A stretch of 64,000 nucleotides of DNA from Listeria monocytogenes (GCF_900187225.1 NZ_LT906436.1:1240001-1304000); one strand, 5' to 3'; shown: positions 19,648 through 30,974, counted from the stretch's first letter. Notes: a model not told the origin generated them from the sequence alone. Made by a program: numbers and translations.

Positions 19648-19676
19648 TTGCAACGCGGATATTGTTATGTTAACAT
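19648..19676 (+). promoter_or_regulatory. Candidate promoter of xerC-hslV-hslU-codY
   Basis: TTGCAA (19648-19653), a 17-base spacer and TAACAT (19671-19676) lie about 25 bases before the xerC start. The remaining 228 bases between trmFO and this promoter show no clear gene, only a short GGAAAG/CTTTCC hairpin near 19503 without a T-tract. Confidence 0.5.
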
Positions 19677-19701
19677 GATAGTGTTTGAGAGGTGTATACG
19701 T

Positions 19702-20604
19702 ATGATACAAGAGGGGAAGTTAGAGCAACAGTTCTTTGACTATCTTCACTCAGAACGTAATTATTCAGTGAACACTAGTACAGCTTACGAAAATGATTTA
19801 CTTGATTTCCGCCGCTTTTTAAATGAACAAGCCATTACAACTTATCAGCAAGTTACTTTTCTAGATGTGCGTATTTATTTGACTGAATTAAAGCAAAAAT
19901 CTTTTTCTCGTACAACCGTAGCTAGAAAAATTTCAAGTTTACGGAGTTTTTACACTTTTCTTTTAAGAGAGAATGTTATTAACGAAAATCCGTTTACTTA
20001 CGTATCACATGCGAAAAATCAGTTAAGGCTTCCCAAATTTTTCTATTCAGAAGAAATGGAAGCTTTGTTTCAAGTGGTCTACGAAGATAATGAAACGCTT
20101 ACATTACGTGATAGAGTGCTTTTGGAGGTATTATATGGTACGGGAATTCGGGTGAGTGAATGTGCTGGAATACTGTTGCCTGACTTAGATACATCTTATC
20201 AAGCCATCCTCATTCGCGGAAAAGGGAATAAAGAACGCTATGTGCCGTTCGGGGCTTATGCAGAAGATGCGATTACAGATTATTTGCCAGAACGTGTCAA
20301 TCTTATGTCTCGCTATAAAAAGTCGCATGATGCTTTACTTGTGAATCATTACGGTGATCCTTTGACGACCAGGGGCATTAGGTATTGTTTGACGAAAATA
20401 ATTAGTAAAGCTTCATTAACTCGAAAAATTCATCCACATATGTTACGCCACACGTTTGCAACAGATTTACTTAATAACGGTGCGGATATGCGGACGGTAC
20501 AAGAGTTGCTTGGGCATGCTAGCTTATCATCTACCCAGATATATACGCATGTAACAAAAGAGCATTTAAAGTCTACTTATATGAAACATCATCCGAGGGC
20601 TTAA
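19702..20604 (+). CDS. xerC: Tyrosine recombinase XerC (CodV)
   Basis: XerC resolves chromosome dimers at dif together with XerD. The product is 300 residues from ATG 19702, with GAGAGGTG upstream. The N-terminal SAM-like core-binding domain (residues 1-95) is followed by the catalytic domain with Arg in GTGIRVSE, Lys in [17 protein letters not shown], the second His in LLGHASLSS and nucleophile Tyr in TQIYTH. It heads a four-gene unit matching codV-codW-codX-codY of B. subtilis. hslV begins 20 bases after it. Confidence 0.95.
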   Translation: MIQEGKLEQQFFDYLHSERNYSVNTSTAYENDLLDFRRFLNEQAITTYQQVTFLDVRIYLTELKQKSFSRTTVARKISSLRSFYTFLLRENVINENPFTYVSHAKNQLRLPKFFYSEEMEALFQVVYEDNETLTLRDRVLLEVLYGTGIRVSECAGILLPDLDTSYQAILIRGKGNKERYVPFGAYAEDAITDYLPERVNLMSRYKKSHDALLVNHYGDPLTTRGIRYCLTKIISKASLTRKIHPHMLRHTFATDLLNNGADMRTVQELLGHASLSSTQIYTHVTKEHLKSTYMKHHPRA

Positions 20605-20624
20605 ATTTGGAGGAGGTTAAAGAA

Positions 20625-21164
20625 ATGGAATTACACGCTACAACGATATTTGCTGTTCAACATGACGGAAAAGCGGCGATGGCTGGTGACGGTCAAGTAA
20701 CGCTTGGAGAATCGGTTGTAATGAAACACACTGCCAAAAAGGTTCGCCGTCTTTTTCATGATAAAGTAATTGCAGGGTTTGCAGGTTCAGTCGCAGACGC
20801 TTTTACATTATTTGAAAAATTTGAAGCGAAATTGAATGAATATAATGGTAACTTAGAAAGAGCGTCAGTCGAACTTGCTCAACAATGGCGTAGTGATAGT
20901 GTTTTACGTAAGTTAGAAGCTATGTTAATCGTGATGGATAAAGATACATTACTTTTAGTTTCAGGAACAGGGGAAGTAATAGAACCAGACGACGGCATTT
21001 TAGCAATCGGTTCTGGTGGGAATTATGCGCTGGCAGCTGGGCGAGCACTTAAAAGACATAATGGCGGTCAGATGGAAGCAAAAGATATTGCTCGTCATGC
21101 GCTAGAAATCGCTTCTGAAATTTGTGTATTTACAAATGATCATATTACCGTAGAAGAGCTTTGA
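20625..21164 (+). CDS. hslV: HslV (ClpQ/CodW), peptidase of the HslUV protease
   Basis: HslV is the dodecameric peptidase that works with HslU. The product is 179 residues from ATG 20625, behind GGAGGAGG. A TTG at 20607 lies within that site and is rejected. The catalytic motif ATTIFAV starts at residue 5, so the reactive Thr6 is preceded by MELHA, which must be removed to expose it. [12 protein letters not shown] follows as expected. Gene order with hslU (13-base gap) and codY is conserved. Confidence 0.96.
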   Translation: MELHATTIFAVQHDGKAAMAGDGQVTLGESVVMKHTAKKVRRLFHDKVIAGFAGSVADAFTLFEKFEAKLNEYNGNLERASVELAQQWRSDSVLRKLEAMLIVMDKDTLLLVSGTGEVIEPDDGILAIGSGGNYALAAGRALKRHNGGQMEAKDIARHALEIASEICVFTNDHITVEEL

Positions 21165-21177
21165 AGGAGTGGTTAAT

Positions 21178-22587
21178 TTGACAAACTTAACGTTGAGGAA
21201 CCAGTTAACACCAAAGCAAATTGTTGAAAAACTGGATCAATATATTATTGGACAAAACGGAGCAAAGAAATCTGTTGCAGTAGCACTAAGAAATCGTTAT
21301 CGGAGACAATTGATGGATGAATCAATCCGCGATGAAATTATTCCGAAAAATATTCTAATGATTGGACCAACTGGAGTAGGTAAAACGGAAATAGCACGCC
21401 GAATTGCAAAAATTGTTCGCGCTCCTTTTTCCAAAGTAGAAGCTACAAAATTTACAGAAGTTGGTTACGTAGGTCGCGACGTGGAATCTATGGTTCGTGA
21501 TTTGGTGGAAGTATCCGTTCGTTTAGTAAAAGAAGAAAAAATGCAATTAGTTCGTGTAAAAGCAGAAAAAAATGCAGAGAAACGTCTGATTAAACTTTTA
21601 GCGCCAAGTCAAAAGAAAAAACAAACAACCTCGCAAAATCCGTTAGAAGCACTTTTTGGCGGCATGAATCAACCAGATGAATCTCCTGAAGAAGAAGTAG
21701 ATCAAGAATTAAAGAATAAACGTAGCCAAATCGAATGGCGCCTCCAAAATGGCGAGCTTGATGATGAAATAGTAACAGTAGAAGTAAAAGAACAGCAAAA
21801 TCCAATGCTTGATATGATGCGCGGCGCTGGAATGGACCAAATGAATGGTATGCAAGATGCGCTTTCTGGCATGTTCCCAGCGAAAAAGAAAAAACGCAAA
21901 GTAACCGTACGTGAGGCGAAGAAAATTCTTTTTGAAGATGAAGCATCAAAATTAATTGATGCGGATGAACTTGCAGCAGAAGGTATTCATCGTGCGGAAC
22001 AAATGGGTATGATTTTTATTGACGAAATTGATAAAATCGCTAGTAAAGAAGGCGGCGGAAATGCACAAGTTTCGCGTGAAGGTGTCCAAAGAGACATTCT
22101 TCCAATCGTGGAGGGGTCGCAAATTTCTACCAAATATGGTACAGTCAACACGGAGTACATTTTATTCATCGCAGCAGGGGCTTTCCATATGTCTAAACCA
22201 AGCGATTTGATTCCAGAGCTTCAAGGCCGTTTCCCAATTAGAATTGAGCTGGATAAATTAACACAAGAAGATTTCTACAAAATCTTAACAGAACCAGACA
22301 ATGCACTAATTAAACAATACAAAGCTTTACTGAAAACAGAAGGAATTGACTTGATTTTCACCAAAGAAGCTGTAGAAAGAATTGCCGAGATTGCATTCCA
22401 AGTTAATCAAGATTCAGATAATATCGGAGCAAGAAGACTTCATACCATTTTAGAAAAATTACTAGAAGATTTACTATTTGAAGCACCAGAAATCAATATG
22501 GAATCTATTAAAGTAACAGAAAACTATGTTAATGAAAAACTTGCACCAATTATGCAGAATAAAGATTTAACACAATTTATTTTATAA
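21178..22587 (+). CDS. hslU: HslU (ClpY/CodX), ATPase of the HslUV protease
   Basis: HslU unfolds substrates for HslV. The product is 469 residues from TTG 21178, with AAGGAG nine bases upstream. A GTG at 21169 abuts that site. Walker A is GPTGVGKTE, the pore region is [13 protein letters not shown], and Walker B is MIFIDEIDK. The I domain between them (about residues 115-240) is long and charged. The C-terminus is TQFIL, consistent with the tail that inserts into HslV. codY starts 20 bases downstream. Confidence 0.97.
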   Translation: MTNLTLRNQLTPKQIVEKLDQYIIGQNGAKKSVAVALRNRYRRQLMDESIRDEIIPKNILMIGPTGVGKTEIARRIAKIVRAPFSKVEATKFTEVGYVGRDVESMVRDLVEVSVRLVKEEKMQLVRVKAEKNAEKRLIKLLAPSQKKKQTTSQNPLEALFGGMNQPDESPEEEVDQELKNKRSQIEWRLQNGELDDEIVTVEVKEQQNPMLDMMRGAGMDQMNGMQDALSGMFPAKKKKRKVTVREAKKILFEDEASKLIDADELAAEGIHRAEQMGMIFIDEIDKIASKEGGGNAQVSREGVQRDILPIVEGSQISTKYGTVNTEYILFIAAGAFHMSKPSDLIPELQGRFPIRIELDKLTQEDFYKILTEPDNALIKQYKALLKTEGIDLIFTKEAVERIAEIAFQVNQDSDNIGARRLHTILEKLLEDLLFEAPEINMESIKVTENYVNEKLAPIMQNKDLTQFIL

Positions 22588-22607
22588 AATACTAGGAGGA
22601 TCTAATA

Positions 22608-23387
22608 ATGACTTTATTAGAAAAAACAAGAAAAATTAATGCTATGTTACAAAACGCTGCAGGAAAAACAGTAAACTTCAAAGAAATGGCAGATACACTT
22701 ACAGACGTCATTGAAGCAAACACATATATCGTAAGCCGTAAAGGTAAATTACTTGGCTATTCCGAAGCACTTCCAATCGAAAATGATCGTATGAAACAAA
22801 TGCTAACAGAACGCCAATTTCCTGAAGAATATACGCAAAGCCTTTTCAATGTAGGCGAAACTTCTTCTAACTTAGAAGTATCAAGCCAATATACTGCTTT
22901 CCCAATCGAAAACAGTGAGTTATTTACAAAAGGTTTAACAACTATCGTACCTATCGTTGGTGGTGGTGAGCGTCTTGGAACACTTATCCTATCTCGCTTA
23001 GAAAGTAATTTCACTGATGATGATTTGCTTTTAGCGGAATATGGTGGAACAGTTGTTGGAATGGAAATCTTGCATGAAAAAGCAGAAGAAATTGAAGAAG
23101 AAGCTCGTAGCCGTGCGGTAGTACAAATGGCAATTAGCTCGCTTTCTTACAGTGAATTAGAAGCTATTGAGCATATTTTCGATGAGTTGAATGGTAAAGA
23201 AGGCCTTCTTGTTGCCTCTAAAATCGCGGATCGTGTCGGCATTACACGTTCTGTAATCGTAAATGCACTTCGCAAATTAGAAAGTGCAGGCGTTATTGAT
23301 TCTCGCTCTCTAGGAATGAAAGGTACATTTATCCGTGTACTAAATGATAAATTCCTTGTTGAACTAGAAAAATTGAAAAATAACTAA
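22608..23387 (+). CDS. codY: CodY, GTP and branched-chain amino acid sensing global regulator
   Basis: CodY represses starvation genes when isoleucine/leucine/valine and GTP are plentiful, and in L. monocytogenes links metabolism to virulence. The product is 259 residues, the family length. Residues 1-155 form the GAF effector domain. The C-terminal winged helix is visible in [43 protein letters not shown] precedes the ATG. It is last in the xerC-hslVU-codY unit and is followed by a strong terminator. Confidence 0.98.
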   Translation: MTLLEKTRKINAMLQNAAGKTVNFKEMADTLTDVIEANTYIVSRKGKLLGYSEALPIENDRMKQMLTERQFPEEYTQSLFNVGETSSNLEVSSQYTAFPIENSELFTKGLTTIVPIVGGGERLGTLILSRLESNFTDDDLLLAEYGGTVVGMEILHEKAEEIEEEARSRAVVQMAISSLSYSELEAIEHIFDELNGKEGLLVASKIADRVGITRSVIVNALRKLESAGVIDSRSLGMKGTFIRVLNDKFLVELEKLKNN

Positions 23388-23395
23388 AAAAACTA

Positions 23396-23437
23396 GAAAA
23401 GCTTTCTCTGGAAATATTCGGGGAGAGCTTTTTTTTG
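23396..23437 (+). terminator. codY terminator
   Basis: AAAAGCT-TTCTC and GAGAGCTTTT pair around a 14-base loop, then a run of eight T. Confidence 0.88.
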
Positions 23438-23489
23438 ATTGCTTTGGTAAAATAAGAAAGAAGAACTTGTGTGACTGGAGGAATTTGGA

Positions 23490-23909
23490 ATGGAAATTGC
23501 TGAAACAACCATTGAAGTGCGCTATGCAGAAACCGACCAAATGGGCGTTGTTTATCATAACAATTACCTTGTATGGATGGAAATCGGACGAACAAGATTA
23601 ATTGAAAAATTAGGTTTTCGTTATTTTGATATGGAAGAAGCAGGGTACCTTTCTCCGGTATTAGACGTGCATATTCATTACGGAAAACCACTGCGTTACG
23701 GACAGAGGGCAGTTGTAAAAACATGGATAAAAGGGTATGATGGACTTCGTGTTACTTATGGTTATGAAATTTGCTATGAAGATACGAAGGAAGTAGCAAT
23801 TACAGGTGAAACACAGCATGTATGTGTAACTAAAGAAGATTTCCGCCCTGTATCATTAAGAAGAACATTTCCGAATTGGCATGAAGCCTATCTAAAAGCT
23901 TTAGAATAA
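23490..23909 (+). CDS. Acyl-CoA thioesterase, 4HBT/YbgC hotdog fold (YneP-like)
   Basis: The 139-residue protein is a single hotdog domain. The hallmark VRYAETDQMGVVYHNNYLVWMEIGR at the N-terminus contains the catalytic Asp (ETDQMG) and the helix of 4-hydroxybenzoyl-CoA-type thioesterases. It should hydrolyse a short or aromatic acyl-CoA, but the substrate is unknown. GGAGG precedes the ATG. Gene order with the following YneQ-like gene, plsY, the CoA-binding gene and parE-parC resembles yneP-yneT of B. subtilis, so it is probably the yneP orthologue. Confidence 0.88.
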   Translation: MEIAETTIEVRYAETDQMGVVYHNNYLVWMEIGRTRLIEKLGFRYFDMEEAGYLSPVLDVHIHYGKPLRYGQRAVVKTWIKGYDGLRVTYGYEICYEDTKEVAITGETQHVCVTKEDFRPVSLRRTFPNWHEAYLKALE

Positions 23910-23930
23910 ATAAGACTGGTAGTGATAAAA

Positions 23931-24242
23931 ATGGCTTTTGGTGTAAAACGCGATGAAATGGAATTATGGAAAGAAAAAGCAGCCCGTGGAGAGATTGCAA
24001 TTATCACCCATTATTGGCTAGATGATCGCTTTCCAGAATCAAAAACTGTAACCAAAGTTGCATGCGTAGATTTAAAAAAATTGCAACAATGGGGGAAACA
24101 ATATGGTTTAGCCCCAGATTGGATTGATAACCGTCGAAAAAACTTTCCGCATTATGATTTGTTTGGTGAGATGCAACTTGTTGTACTGAAAAAAGAAAAA
24201 GCCTTTGAACAAATCGAGCGGTTTCATTTGGAGGAGAAATAA
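23931..24242 (+). CDS. YneQ-like conserved hypothetical protein
   Basis: The product is 103 residues from ATG 23931. An alternative GTG at 23922 would add three residues, and neither has a strong ribosome binding site. The small basic protein is rich in Trp and aromatic residues (HYWLDDRFPESKTVTKV, WGKQYGLAPDWIDNRRKNFPHYDLFGEM). The position after the thioesterase suggests the B. subtilis yneQ orthologue, whose function is unknown. It ends with GGAGGAG, which serves the epimerase gene three bases on, so the two are tightly coupled. Confidence 0.75.
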   Translation: MAFGVKRDEMELWKEKAARGEIAIITHYWLDDRFPESKTVTKVACVDLKKLQQWGKQYGLAPDWIDNRRKNFPHYDLFGEMQLVVLKKEKAFEQIERFHLEEK

Positions 24243-24244
24243 CA

Positions 24245-25117
24245 ATGATCAAACTGGAAAATGAAGTATTGCTTGTAGAAATGAAAACAGCAGGAGCAGA
24301 ATTAACGCGAATCTTTCATAAAGATACCGGACTTGAATATTTATGGAATGCTGATAGCAAGTTTTGGGGGCGTCATTCACCTGTTCTATTTCCAACAGTT
24401 GGAAGGCTTGTAGAAGATACTTACTTAGTCGATGGAAAGCCGTACCACTTAGGACAACACGGATTTGCTCGTGACCGAGATTTTCAAGTAGTCGAGCAAA
24501 CAGAAAAGTCCGTACGTTTTGAGTTGGATGCAGACGAAGATTCATTGGCAGTTTATCCCTACAAATTTAAACTATCTATTATTTATACAATAGAAAAGAA
24601 TACGGTAGCTGTTTCCTACGAAGTTGAAAATACGGATAACAAGCGAATTTATTTCTCTATTGGTGCGCACCCAGCTTTTAATTTACCATTAACAGATGGG
24701 ACGACATTTGAAGATTATTATTTGGATTTTGGAACAGAGGAGAATTTAGAAACACTTTGTTTAGAAGGACCTTATCGCAGTGGCGAAATTAAGAAGGTTG
24801 TTGATGAAGCAGCCCGATATTTACCATTAAACTACGATTTATTTAAAAATGATGCGCTTATTTTTGAAGCGTTAAAACAAAAAGAAATGACTATTAAATC
24901 AGATAAAACACCTCATTTTGTAAAAGTATCTTTTCCAGAATTCCCATTTGTTGGAGTGTGGACGGCAAAAGCAGGAACACCATTCTTATGTATTGAACCT
25001 TGGTACGGAATTGCGGATGGGGCAGGAGAGTCTGTTGAACTGCGAGATAAAGCGGGGATAGAGCATTTAGAGCCAGAAGCAGTCTTTGCTTCTGAATATG
25101 AAATTACAGTAGGTTAA
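24245..25117 (+). CDS. Aldose 1-epimerase family protein (LacX-like)
   Basis: The 290-residue protein belongs to the galactose mutarotase-like fold. It has the early LKAELTR-type strand (MKTAGAELTRIFH), a LGQHGFARDRDF segment with the substrate-side His, IGAHPAFNLP with the catalytic-type His, and a C-terminal GVWTAKAGTPFLCIEPWYG containing the Glu. The LacX subgroup interconverts sugar anomers or acts on sugar phosphates; the exact sugar is unknown. It lies where yneR would be expected by comparison with B. subtilis. It converges on plsY with a shared terminator. Confidence 0.88.
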   Translation: MIKLENEVLLVEMKTAGAELTRIFHKDTGLEYLWNADSKFWGRHSPVLFPTVGRLVEDTYLVDGKPYHLGQHGFARDRDFQVVEQTEKSVRFELDADEDSLAVYPYKFKLSIIYTIEKNTVAVSYEVENTDNKRIYFSIGAHPAFNLPLTDGTTFEDYYLDFGTEENLETLCLEGPYRSGEIKKVVDEAARYLPLNYDLFKNDALIFEALKQKEMTIKSDKTPHFVKVSFPEFPFVGVWTAKAGTPFLCIEPWYGIADGAGESVELRDKAGIEHLEPEAVFASEYEITVG

Positions 25118-25121
25118 AACA

Positions 25122-25160
25122 AAAACCCAGAAGAGCGAAACGCATCTTCTGGGTTTTATT
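25122..25160. terminator. Bidirectional terminator, epimerase / plsY
   Basis: AAACCCAGAAGA and TCTTCTGGGTTT form a 12-base stem around GCGAAACGCA, with A-run and T-run on either side. Confidence 0.92.
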
Positions 25161-25755
25161 ACATCCATTTTATTTTTGGCTCTTCTCCGTTACGTATCCG
25201 AGTGATATTTGCTCGGTGACGCCAAATTACAAAGAGCGCGATACAAGCAACGAGAACAATTAAAATCCAGTCCCCCATGAAAAGAGAAATAATTAATGCA
25301 GCAAGTGCTCCAATCATTGAACTGAGAGATACATATTTACTAAGTTTTAGTGTAACTAAGAAGACTACAAGTGCGGCTACAAAGAGTAATGGCGCATAGG
25401 CGAGAATGACTCCGGCAGAAGTAGCTACTGCTTTCCCACCTCTGAATCCTGCGAAAAGTGGGAAACTATGCCCGATAATAGCAAATGCTCCAGTTAGCAA
25501 CCAGAAATGATGATCTACATTCAATTGAAAGGAGAATGGAAGCAACGTTGCAACAGTTCCTTTTAAAATATCCATTACTGTAACAATGCTACCAGCCTTG
25601 ATACCAAGCACTCGGAAGGAATTTGTCGCCCCTAAGTTACCGCTACCGAACTCGCGAATATCTTTTTTGTAGAAAATTTTGCCAATCCATAAACCAGATG
25701 GTATCGAACCAATCACATAGGCTAATAAAGAAAGCAGAATTAAGTTAATTGTCAT
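25159..25755 (-). CDS. plsY: Glycerol-3-phosphate acyltransferase PlsY
   Basis: PlsY acylates glycerol-3-phosphate from acyl-phosphate to make lysophosphatidate, the first step of phospholipid synthesis. The product is 198 residues from ATG 25755, preceded by GAGGGG; ATG 25770 upstream lacks a site. Five or more membrane segments are evident. The three conserved loops are visible: [21 protein letters not shown] and [17 protein letters not shown]. It is the yneS orthologue of the yneP-T block but is transcribed against its neighbours. Confidence 0.96.
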   Translation of the reverse strand: MTINLILLSLLAYVIGSIPSGLWIGKIFYKKDIREFGSGNLGATNSFRVLGIKAGSIVTVMDILKGTVATLLPFSFQLNVDHHFWLLTGAFAIIGHSFPLFAGFRGGKAVATSAGVILAYAPLLFVAALVVFLVTLKLSKYVSLSSMIGALAALIISLFMGDWILIVLVACIALFVIWRHRANITRIRNGEEPKIKWM

Positions 25756-25912
25756 TTTTAAACCCCTCAAGAAGAAATGATGTTTTCCATAAAGAATTAT
25801 AGCACAAAATGAAGAGAATTGGCTAAATTGTTGAGATAAATCACGATGAAAAGTTGAAAAAACCGCAAAAATAGCTTATGATTAGAAAGTATAGTAGGGG
25901 GCGATTAGACTA

Positions 25913-26320
25913 ATGCAAAATCCAACAAAAGAAGAAATCCAACATATCTTAAAGAAGGCAAAAGTTATCGCAGTCGTTGGTTTGAGTGATAAACCAGACC
26001 GCACAAGTTACCGAGTGAGTCAAATAATGCAGCAAGCTGGGTACAAAATTATACCAGTGAACCCTAATGCAGACGAAATTCTTGGCGAAAAAACCGTCAA
26101 GCATTTAACGGATATCGAGGAACATGTAGATATTGTGAATGTCTTTCGTCGCTCAGAGTTTTTACCTGAAATAGCAGAGGCTTTTGACCAAATAGATGCA
26201 GATGTATTTTGGGCACAGCTTGGCATAGCTAATCAGGAAGCATTTGATTTTTTGACAGAAAAAGGATATCCTACTGTCATGGATTATTGCATTAAGGTTG
26301 CTTATCAAGAAATGGATTAA
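25913..26320 (+). CDS. CoA-binding domain protein (YneT-like)
   Basis: The 135-residue protein is a single CoA-binding Rossmann domain, as in succinyl-CoA ligase alpha but without the ligase part. It shows VIAVVGLSDKPDRTSYRVSQ near residue 20 and IIPVNPN near 50. A late conserved CIKVAYQ segment follows FWAQLGIANQEA. The GTAGGGGGCG region serves as the ribosome binding site. It is the yneT counterpart upstream of parE. The biological role is not established. Confidence 0.85.
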   Translation: MQNPTKEEIQHILKKAKVIAVVGLSDKPDRTSYRVSQIMQQAGYKIIPVNPNADEILGEKTVKHLTDIEEHVDIVNVFRRSEFLPEIAEAFDQIDADVFWAQLGIANQEAFDFLTEKGYPTVMDYCIKVAYQEMD

Positions 26321-26342
26321 TTAAACACCATTTTTGAAGGAA

Positions 26343-26374
26343 GCAGGTTCTTATAGCAGAGCCTGTTTTTTTAT
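26343..26374 (+). terminator. Terminator after the CoA-binding protein gene
   Basis: CAGGTTC and GAGCCTG (one wobble pair) form a stem followed by T7. Confidence 0.8.
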
Positions 26375-26500
26375 GAAAAGGAATTTGTCACTAAACTATC
26401 TCTTTATTAATCAGCTAGTTAATGCTATTCTGATAAGGTGGTTTTAAGCGAATAACAACGTGAAAGTTGTAGATTGACGGAATGAAGGGAGTTTTGAAAT

Positions 26501-28468
26501 ATGAATCGGAATGAGTATAATGATGATTCTATTCAGGTGCTTGAAGGACTGGAAGCGGTCCGGAAACGCCCAGCGATGTATATCGGGTCAACAGATGTAC
26601 GCGGGCTGCACCATTTAGTATATGAAATAGTGGACAACTCGGTCGATGAGACCCTTGCAGGTTTTGGTAAGAAAATTGTTGTGACACTTCATGAAGACGG
26701 TAGCGTTAGTGTTAGTGATGAAGGGCGTGGGATGCCTGTTGGAATGCACAAAACAGGAAAGTCCACAGTAGAAGTTATTTTAACCGTACTTCATGCTGGC
26801 GGTAAGTTCGGTCAAGAAGGCGGCTATAAAACAAGTGGTGGACTCCACGGCGTTGGTTCCTCTGTTGTAAATGCACTTTCTGAATGGTTAGTAGTTACAA
26901 TTAACCGTGACGGCGCAACCTACCAACAAAAATTTAAAGACGGCGGAAAGCCTGATGGAACACTGAAAAAAATCGGAAAATCAAAAGCCACTGGGACAAC
27001 AATTCGCTTTAAACCAGATCCAGCGATTTTTCCAACCACTTCATTTAACTATGAAACATTATCGGAACGTCTAAGAGAATCAGCGTTCCTTTTAAAAGGG
27101 ATGTTAATCGAATTAATTGATGAACGTGTAGGTATGGCAGAGGCTTTCCACTTTGAAGAAGGTGTGAAAAACTTTGTTGAATATATTAATGAAGGCAAAG
27201 ATGTGCTTCATCCAGTAGCCAGTTTTGAAGGAGAAAATGCGACCATTGAAGTAGAAATGGCGTTCCAATTCAATGATGGTTACTCTGAAAATATCTTGAG
27301 TTTCGTTAATAACGTTCGAACTCGCGGGGCAGGTTCCCATGAATCAGGTATGAAAGCGGCGATGACACGGATTTTCAATGATTATGCTCGTCGGGTGAAT
27401 CTTTTAAAAGAAAAAGATAAAAACCTCGAAGGTAGCGATATTCGTGAAGGGTTATCCGCGGTACTTTCGATTCGTGTTCCAGAAAAAATTCTTCAATTCG
27501 AAGGACAAACGAAAGAAAAACTTGGGACGCAGGAAGCTCGTCAAGCGGTTGATGCGGTTGTAGCAGAACATTTAGCTTACTTCCTTGCCGAAAACCCAGA
27601 AACAAGCTCCCTTCTCGTTAAAAAGGCTGTTAAAGCCCGCGAAGCAAGAGAAGCTGCGAGAAAAGCGCGTGAAGAAACACGTAACGGCAAAAAAAAGAAA
27701 CGTTCCGAAACACTGCTTTCTGGAAAGTTAACGCCAGCGCAATCACGAAACCCTAATAAAAATGAACTTTACCTAGTCGAAGGAGACTCGGCGGGAGGAT
27801 CAGCCAAACAAGGCCGTGACCGTCGTTTCCAAGCTATATTGCCACTTCGAGGAAAAGTAATTAATACCGAAAAAGCAAAACTACAAGATATCTTAAAAAA
27901 CGAAGAAATTAGCACGATTATTCATACTGTAGGTGCAGGCGTTGGTACCGAATTTGATGTCGAGGATTGTAACTATGACAAAGTAGTTATCATGACCGAT
28001 GCCGATACCGATGGCGCGCACATTCAAGTATTACTTCTGACATTTTTCTATCGTTACATGCGTCCACTTGTTGAAGCTGGTAAAGTTTTTATTGCCTTAC
28101 CACCACTTTACAAAGTAAGTCGCGGTTCTGGTAAAAAAGAAGTAATCGAATATGCTTGGACAGATGAAGAATTAGACTCTGCCATCCAAAAAATTGGTAA
28201 AGGCTACATGATTCAACGATACAAAGGTCTTGGTGAGATGAATGCTGACCAACTTTGGGAAACAACGATGAATCCTGATACACGTACGTTAATTCGTGTA
28301 CGAGTAGATGATTCTGCACGTGCTGAACGCCGCGTGGCAACACTGATGGGTGACAAAGTAGAACCAAGACGTCAATGGATTGAAAAGCATGTCGAGTTTT
28401 CTATGGAAGATAGCCAAAATATTTTAGAAAATGAAAACATGATGGTTGAGGAGGCGAAAGACATTTGA
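26501..28468 (+). CDS. parE: DNA topoisomerase IV subunit B
   Basis: ParE supplies the ATPase of topoisomerase IV, which decatenates daughter chromosomes. The product is 655 residues. The GHKL ATPase is shown by [18 protein letters not shown] and [15 protein letters not shown]. The TOPRIM domain carries [30 protein letters not shown] and DADTDGAHI. It is smaller than E. coli GyrB because the TOPRIM insert is absent, as usual in Firmicutes. The parC TTG start overlaps its TGA stop. Pairing with parC and the yneT neighbour supports parE over gyrB. Confidence 0.96.
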   Translation: MNRNEYNDDSIQVLEGLEAVRKRPAMYIGSTDVRGLHHLVYEIVDNSVDETLAGFGKKIVVTLHEDGSVSVSDEGRGMPVGMHKTGKSTVEVILTVLHAGGKFGQEGGYKTSGGLHGVGSSVVNALSEWLVVTINRDGATYQQKFKDGGKPDGTLKKIGKSKATGTTIRFKPDPAIFPTTSFNYETLSERLRESAFLLKGMLIELIDERVGMAEAFHFEEGVKNFVEYINEGKDVLHPVASFEGENATIEVEMAFQFNDGYSENILSFVNNVRTRGAGSHESGMKAAMTRIFNDYARRVNLLKEKDKNLEGSDIREGLSAVLSIRVPEKILQFEGQTKEKLGTQEARQAVDAVVAEHLAYFLAENPETSSLLVKKAVKAREAREAARKAREETRNGKKKKRSETLLSGKLTPAQSRNPNKNELYLVEGDSAGGSAKQGRDRRFQAILPLRGKVINTEKAKLQDILKNEEISTIIHTVGAGVGTEFDVEDCNYDKVVIMTDADTDGAHIQVLLLTFFYRYMRPLVEAGKVFIALPPLYKVSRGSGKKEVIEYAWTDEELDSAIQKIGKGYMIQRYKGLGEMNADQLWETTMNPDTRTLIRVRVDDSARAERRVATLMGDKVEPRRQWIEKHVEFSMEDSQNILENENMMVEEAKDI

Positions 28469-30924
28469 GTAATCCAGAACAACATATCCAAGACTTAGCG
28501 CTAGAAGAAGTTATGGGCGACCGTTTTGGTAGATATAGTAAATATATTATTCAAGAACGTGCGCTTCCAGATGTTCGTGACGGACTGAAACCAGTACAAC
28601 GTCGTATTTTATTCGCAATGAATGTCGAAGGGAATACTGCTGAGAAAGGTTTCCGTAAATCTGCCAAAACAGTCGGAAACGTTATCGGTAACTACCATCC
28701 ACATGGTGACTCTTCGGTTTACGAAGCAATGGTACGGATGAGTCAAGATTGGAAAGTACGTAACATGCTGATTGAAATGCATGGTAATAACGGTAGTGTC
28801 GACGGGGATCCGCCAGCAGCAATGCGTTATACAGAAGCGCGACTTTCTCCAATATCAGCAGAACTTTTACGCGATATTGAAAAAGAAACAGTCGATTTCA
28901 TTCCTAACTTTGATGATACGTCTAGTGAGCCGACAGTTTTACCAGCACGTTTTCCTAACCTTTTAGTGAATGGTTCTACGGGTATTTCCGCTGGTTATGC
29001 AACAGATATTCCACCGCATAATTTAACAGAAATCATCGAAGCTGTTATTAAACGATTAGATAATCCACTTTGCACAACGGATGATATTATGAAAATTGTC
29101 AAAGGCCCGGATTTCCCTACAGGTGGGATTATTCAAGGGATTGATGGTATTCGAAAAGCTTATCAAACTGGAAAAGGACGCGTTGTCGTTCGTTCTAAAA
29201 CAGAAATTGAAGATATTCGTGGCGGTAGAAAACAAATTACGATTCATGAAATTCCATATGAAGTAAATAAAGCTAATTTAGTTAAACGCATGGATGAACT
29301 TCGTATTGAGAAGAAAATTGAAGGGATTTCAGAAGTACGTGATGAAACTGACCGTACAGGACTTCGTATTGCTGTTGAACTTAAAAAAGACGCCAATGCT
29401 GAAGGTGTTCTGAACTACCTGTTTAAAAATACGGATTTACAAGTAAGCTATAATTTTAACATGGTTGCTATTAATAAAAAACGTCCGGAGCTAATGGGCA
29501 TTATCCCAATGCTTGACGCTTATATTGAACACCAAAAAGAAATTATTACGAAGCGCTCTGAATACGATATTCGTAAAGCGCGAGCTCGCCAACATATTTT
29601 AGAAGGTTTAATTAAAGCTTTGTCTATTTTAGATGAAGTCATTAAATTAATTCGTGGTTCAAAAGATAAACGCGATGCGAAATTAAACCTCCAAACAAAA
29701 TATGATTTCAGCGAAAAACAAGCAGAAGCAATTGTATCTCTACAACTTTATCGTTTAACAAATACAGATATACATGAACTTCAAAGTGAAGCAAAATCAC
29801 TAGCAGAACAAATTAGTGTTCTTGAAAAAATCCTAGGCGATGAAGCAGAACTTATTGCTGTTTTAAAAGAAGAACTAGCTGAAATTAAGAAAAAATATAA
29901 AACAGCTCGCCGTACAGAAGTGCAAGCAGAAATAGCAGAAATCAAAATCGATACAGAAGTACTTGTTGCGAATGAAGATGTGATTGTTTCTGTGACGAAA
30001 GAAGGCTATGTGAAACGTACAAGCCAACGTTCATATGCAGCATCAAATGGTGCAGAACTAGCCATGAAAGAAGCAGACCATGCCATCTTTATCCAAAAAA
30101 TGAATTCACTCGATTCACTCCTGTTATTCACGAGCAAAGGGAATTTTATTTATCGACCAGTGCATGAGTTGCCTGATATTCGCTGGAAAAACCTCGGGGA
30201 TCACGTGAGTCACTTGGCCAGTGATTTATCGGCAGGTGAAGAAATCCGTTCTGCTATTGCAATTCAAGCCTTTACGGAAGAAAAACGCTTTTTATTCGTT
30301 ACTAAAAACGGCATGACTAAGCAATCAGCTATTACGAATTACAAACCACAACGCTACTCTAAGTCTATGATGGCAATTAAGTTAAAAGGTGACGATGAAC
30401 TGTTAAGTGTTCATTTGATTGATGGCACAGAAGATATTTTCTTAGCAACCAAAAATGGTTACGGTCTTCGTTATTCTATTACTGAAATTCCAGAATCAGG
30501 TGCAAGAACAGCTGGTGTAAAAGCGATTAACTTAAAACAAGATGATATAGTTATTGGCGGTATAGTCCTTATGCCGAACGAACAAAAACATATTCTTCTT
30601 GCCACACAGCGTGGCTCACTCAAACAAATGAAAGCCAGCGAATTTGAACCAATTTCAAGAGCGAAACGTGGCTTATTGATGTTACGCGAACTGAAAAGCA
30701 ATCCACATCGCTTCATTGGTATAACACTTGCTGATAATAACGACCACCTATTTATCGAAACAAACACAGACCAAATTGTTGAAATAGATGTTGCTAATCT
30801 TCGAATAACGGACCGCTATTCTAACGGATCCTTTGTACTAGATGAAACAATGGAAGGCGAACCAACTTCTATTTGGCTAGCAATACCCGAAATAAAAGAT
30901 ACCTCAGACGCAAAAGAAGAATAA
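28465..30924 (+). CDS. parC: DNA topoisomerase IV subunit A
   Basis: ParC is the breakage-reunion subunit. The product is 819 residues from a TTG start overlapping parE by four bases, with GAGGAGG in the parE 3' end. The catalytic Tyr lies in the [11 protein letters not shown] segment near residue 120. The quinolone-resistance region reads [18 protein letters not shown], with the usual Ser and Glu, so no classic ParC resistance change is seen. The C-terminal half forms beta-pinwheel repeats such as [11 protein letters not shown] and [11 protein letters not shown]. The tail is acidic. Confidence 0.96.
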   Translation: MSNPEQHIQDLALEEVMGDRFGRYSKYIIQERALPDVRDGLKPVQRRILFAMNVEGNTAEKGFRKSAKTVGNVIGNYHPHGDSSVYEAMVRMSQDWKVRNMLIEMHGNNGSVDGDPPAAMRYTEARLSPISAELLRDIEKETVDFIPNFDDTSSEPTVLPARFPNLLVNGSTGISAGYATDIPPHNLTEIIEAVIKRLDNPLCTTDDIMKIVKGPDFPTGGIIQGIDGIRKAYQTGKGRVVVRSKTEIEDIRGGRKQITIHEIPYEVNKANLVKRMDELRIEKKIEGISEVRDETDRTGLRIAVELKKDANAEGVLNYLFKNTDLQVSYNFNMVAINKKRPELMGIIPMLDAYIEHQKEIITKRSEYDIRKARARQHILEGLIKALSILDEVIKLIRGSKDKRDAKLNLQTKYDFSEKQAEAIVSLQLYRLTNTDIHELQSEAKSLAEQISVLEKILGDEAELIAVLKEELAEIKKKYKTARRTEVQAEIAEIKIDTEVLVANEDVIVSVTKEGYVKRTSQRSYAASNGAELAMKEADHAIFIQKMNSLDSLLLFTSKGNFIYRPVHELPDIRWKNLGDHVSHLASDLSAGEEIRSAIAIQAFTEEKRFLFVTKNGMTKQSAITNYKPQRYSKSMMAIKLKGDDELLSVHLIDGTEDIFLATKNGYGLRYSITEIPESGARTAGVKAINLKQDDIVIGGIVLMPNEQKHILLATQRGSLKQMKASEFEPISRAKRGLLMLRELKSNPHRFIGITLADNNDHLFIETNTDQIVEIDVANLRITDRYSNGSFVLDETMEGEPTSIWLAIPEIKDTSDAKEE

Positions 30925-30930
30925 GGAAGA

Positions 30931-30973
30931 AAAAGAGTTCTTGTATAGAAATATGCAAGAATTCTTTTTTTTG
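30931..30973 (+). terminator. Terminator after parC
   Basis: AAGAGTTCTTG and CAAGAATTCTT pair around a 12-base loop, then a run of T. Confidence 0.85.
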
Positions 30974-30974
30974 A

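Noticed and set aside
21590..21949. A 119-codon frame antisense to the hslU I domain
   Set aside because: The leucine runs are simply the complement of Lys/Glu-rich codons, and there is no supporting start signal.
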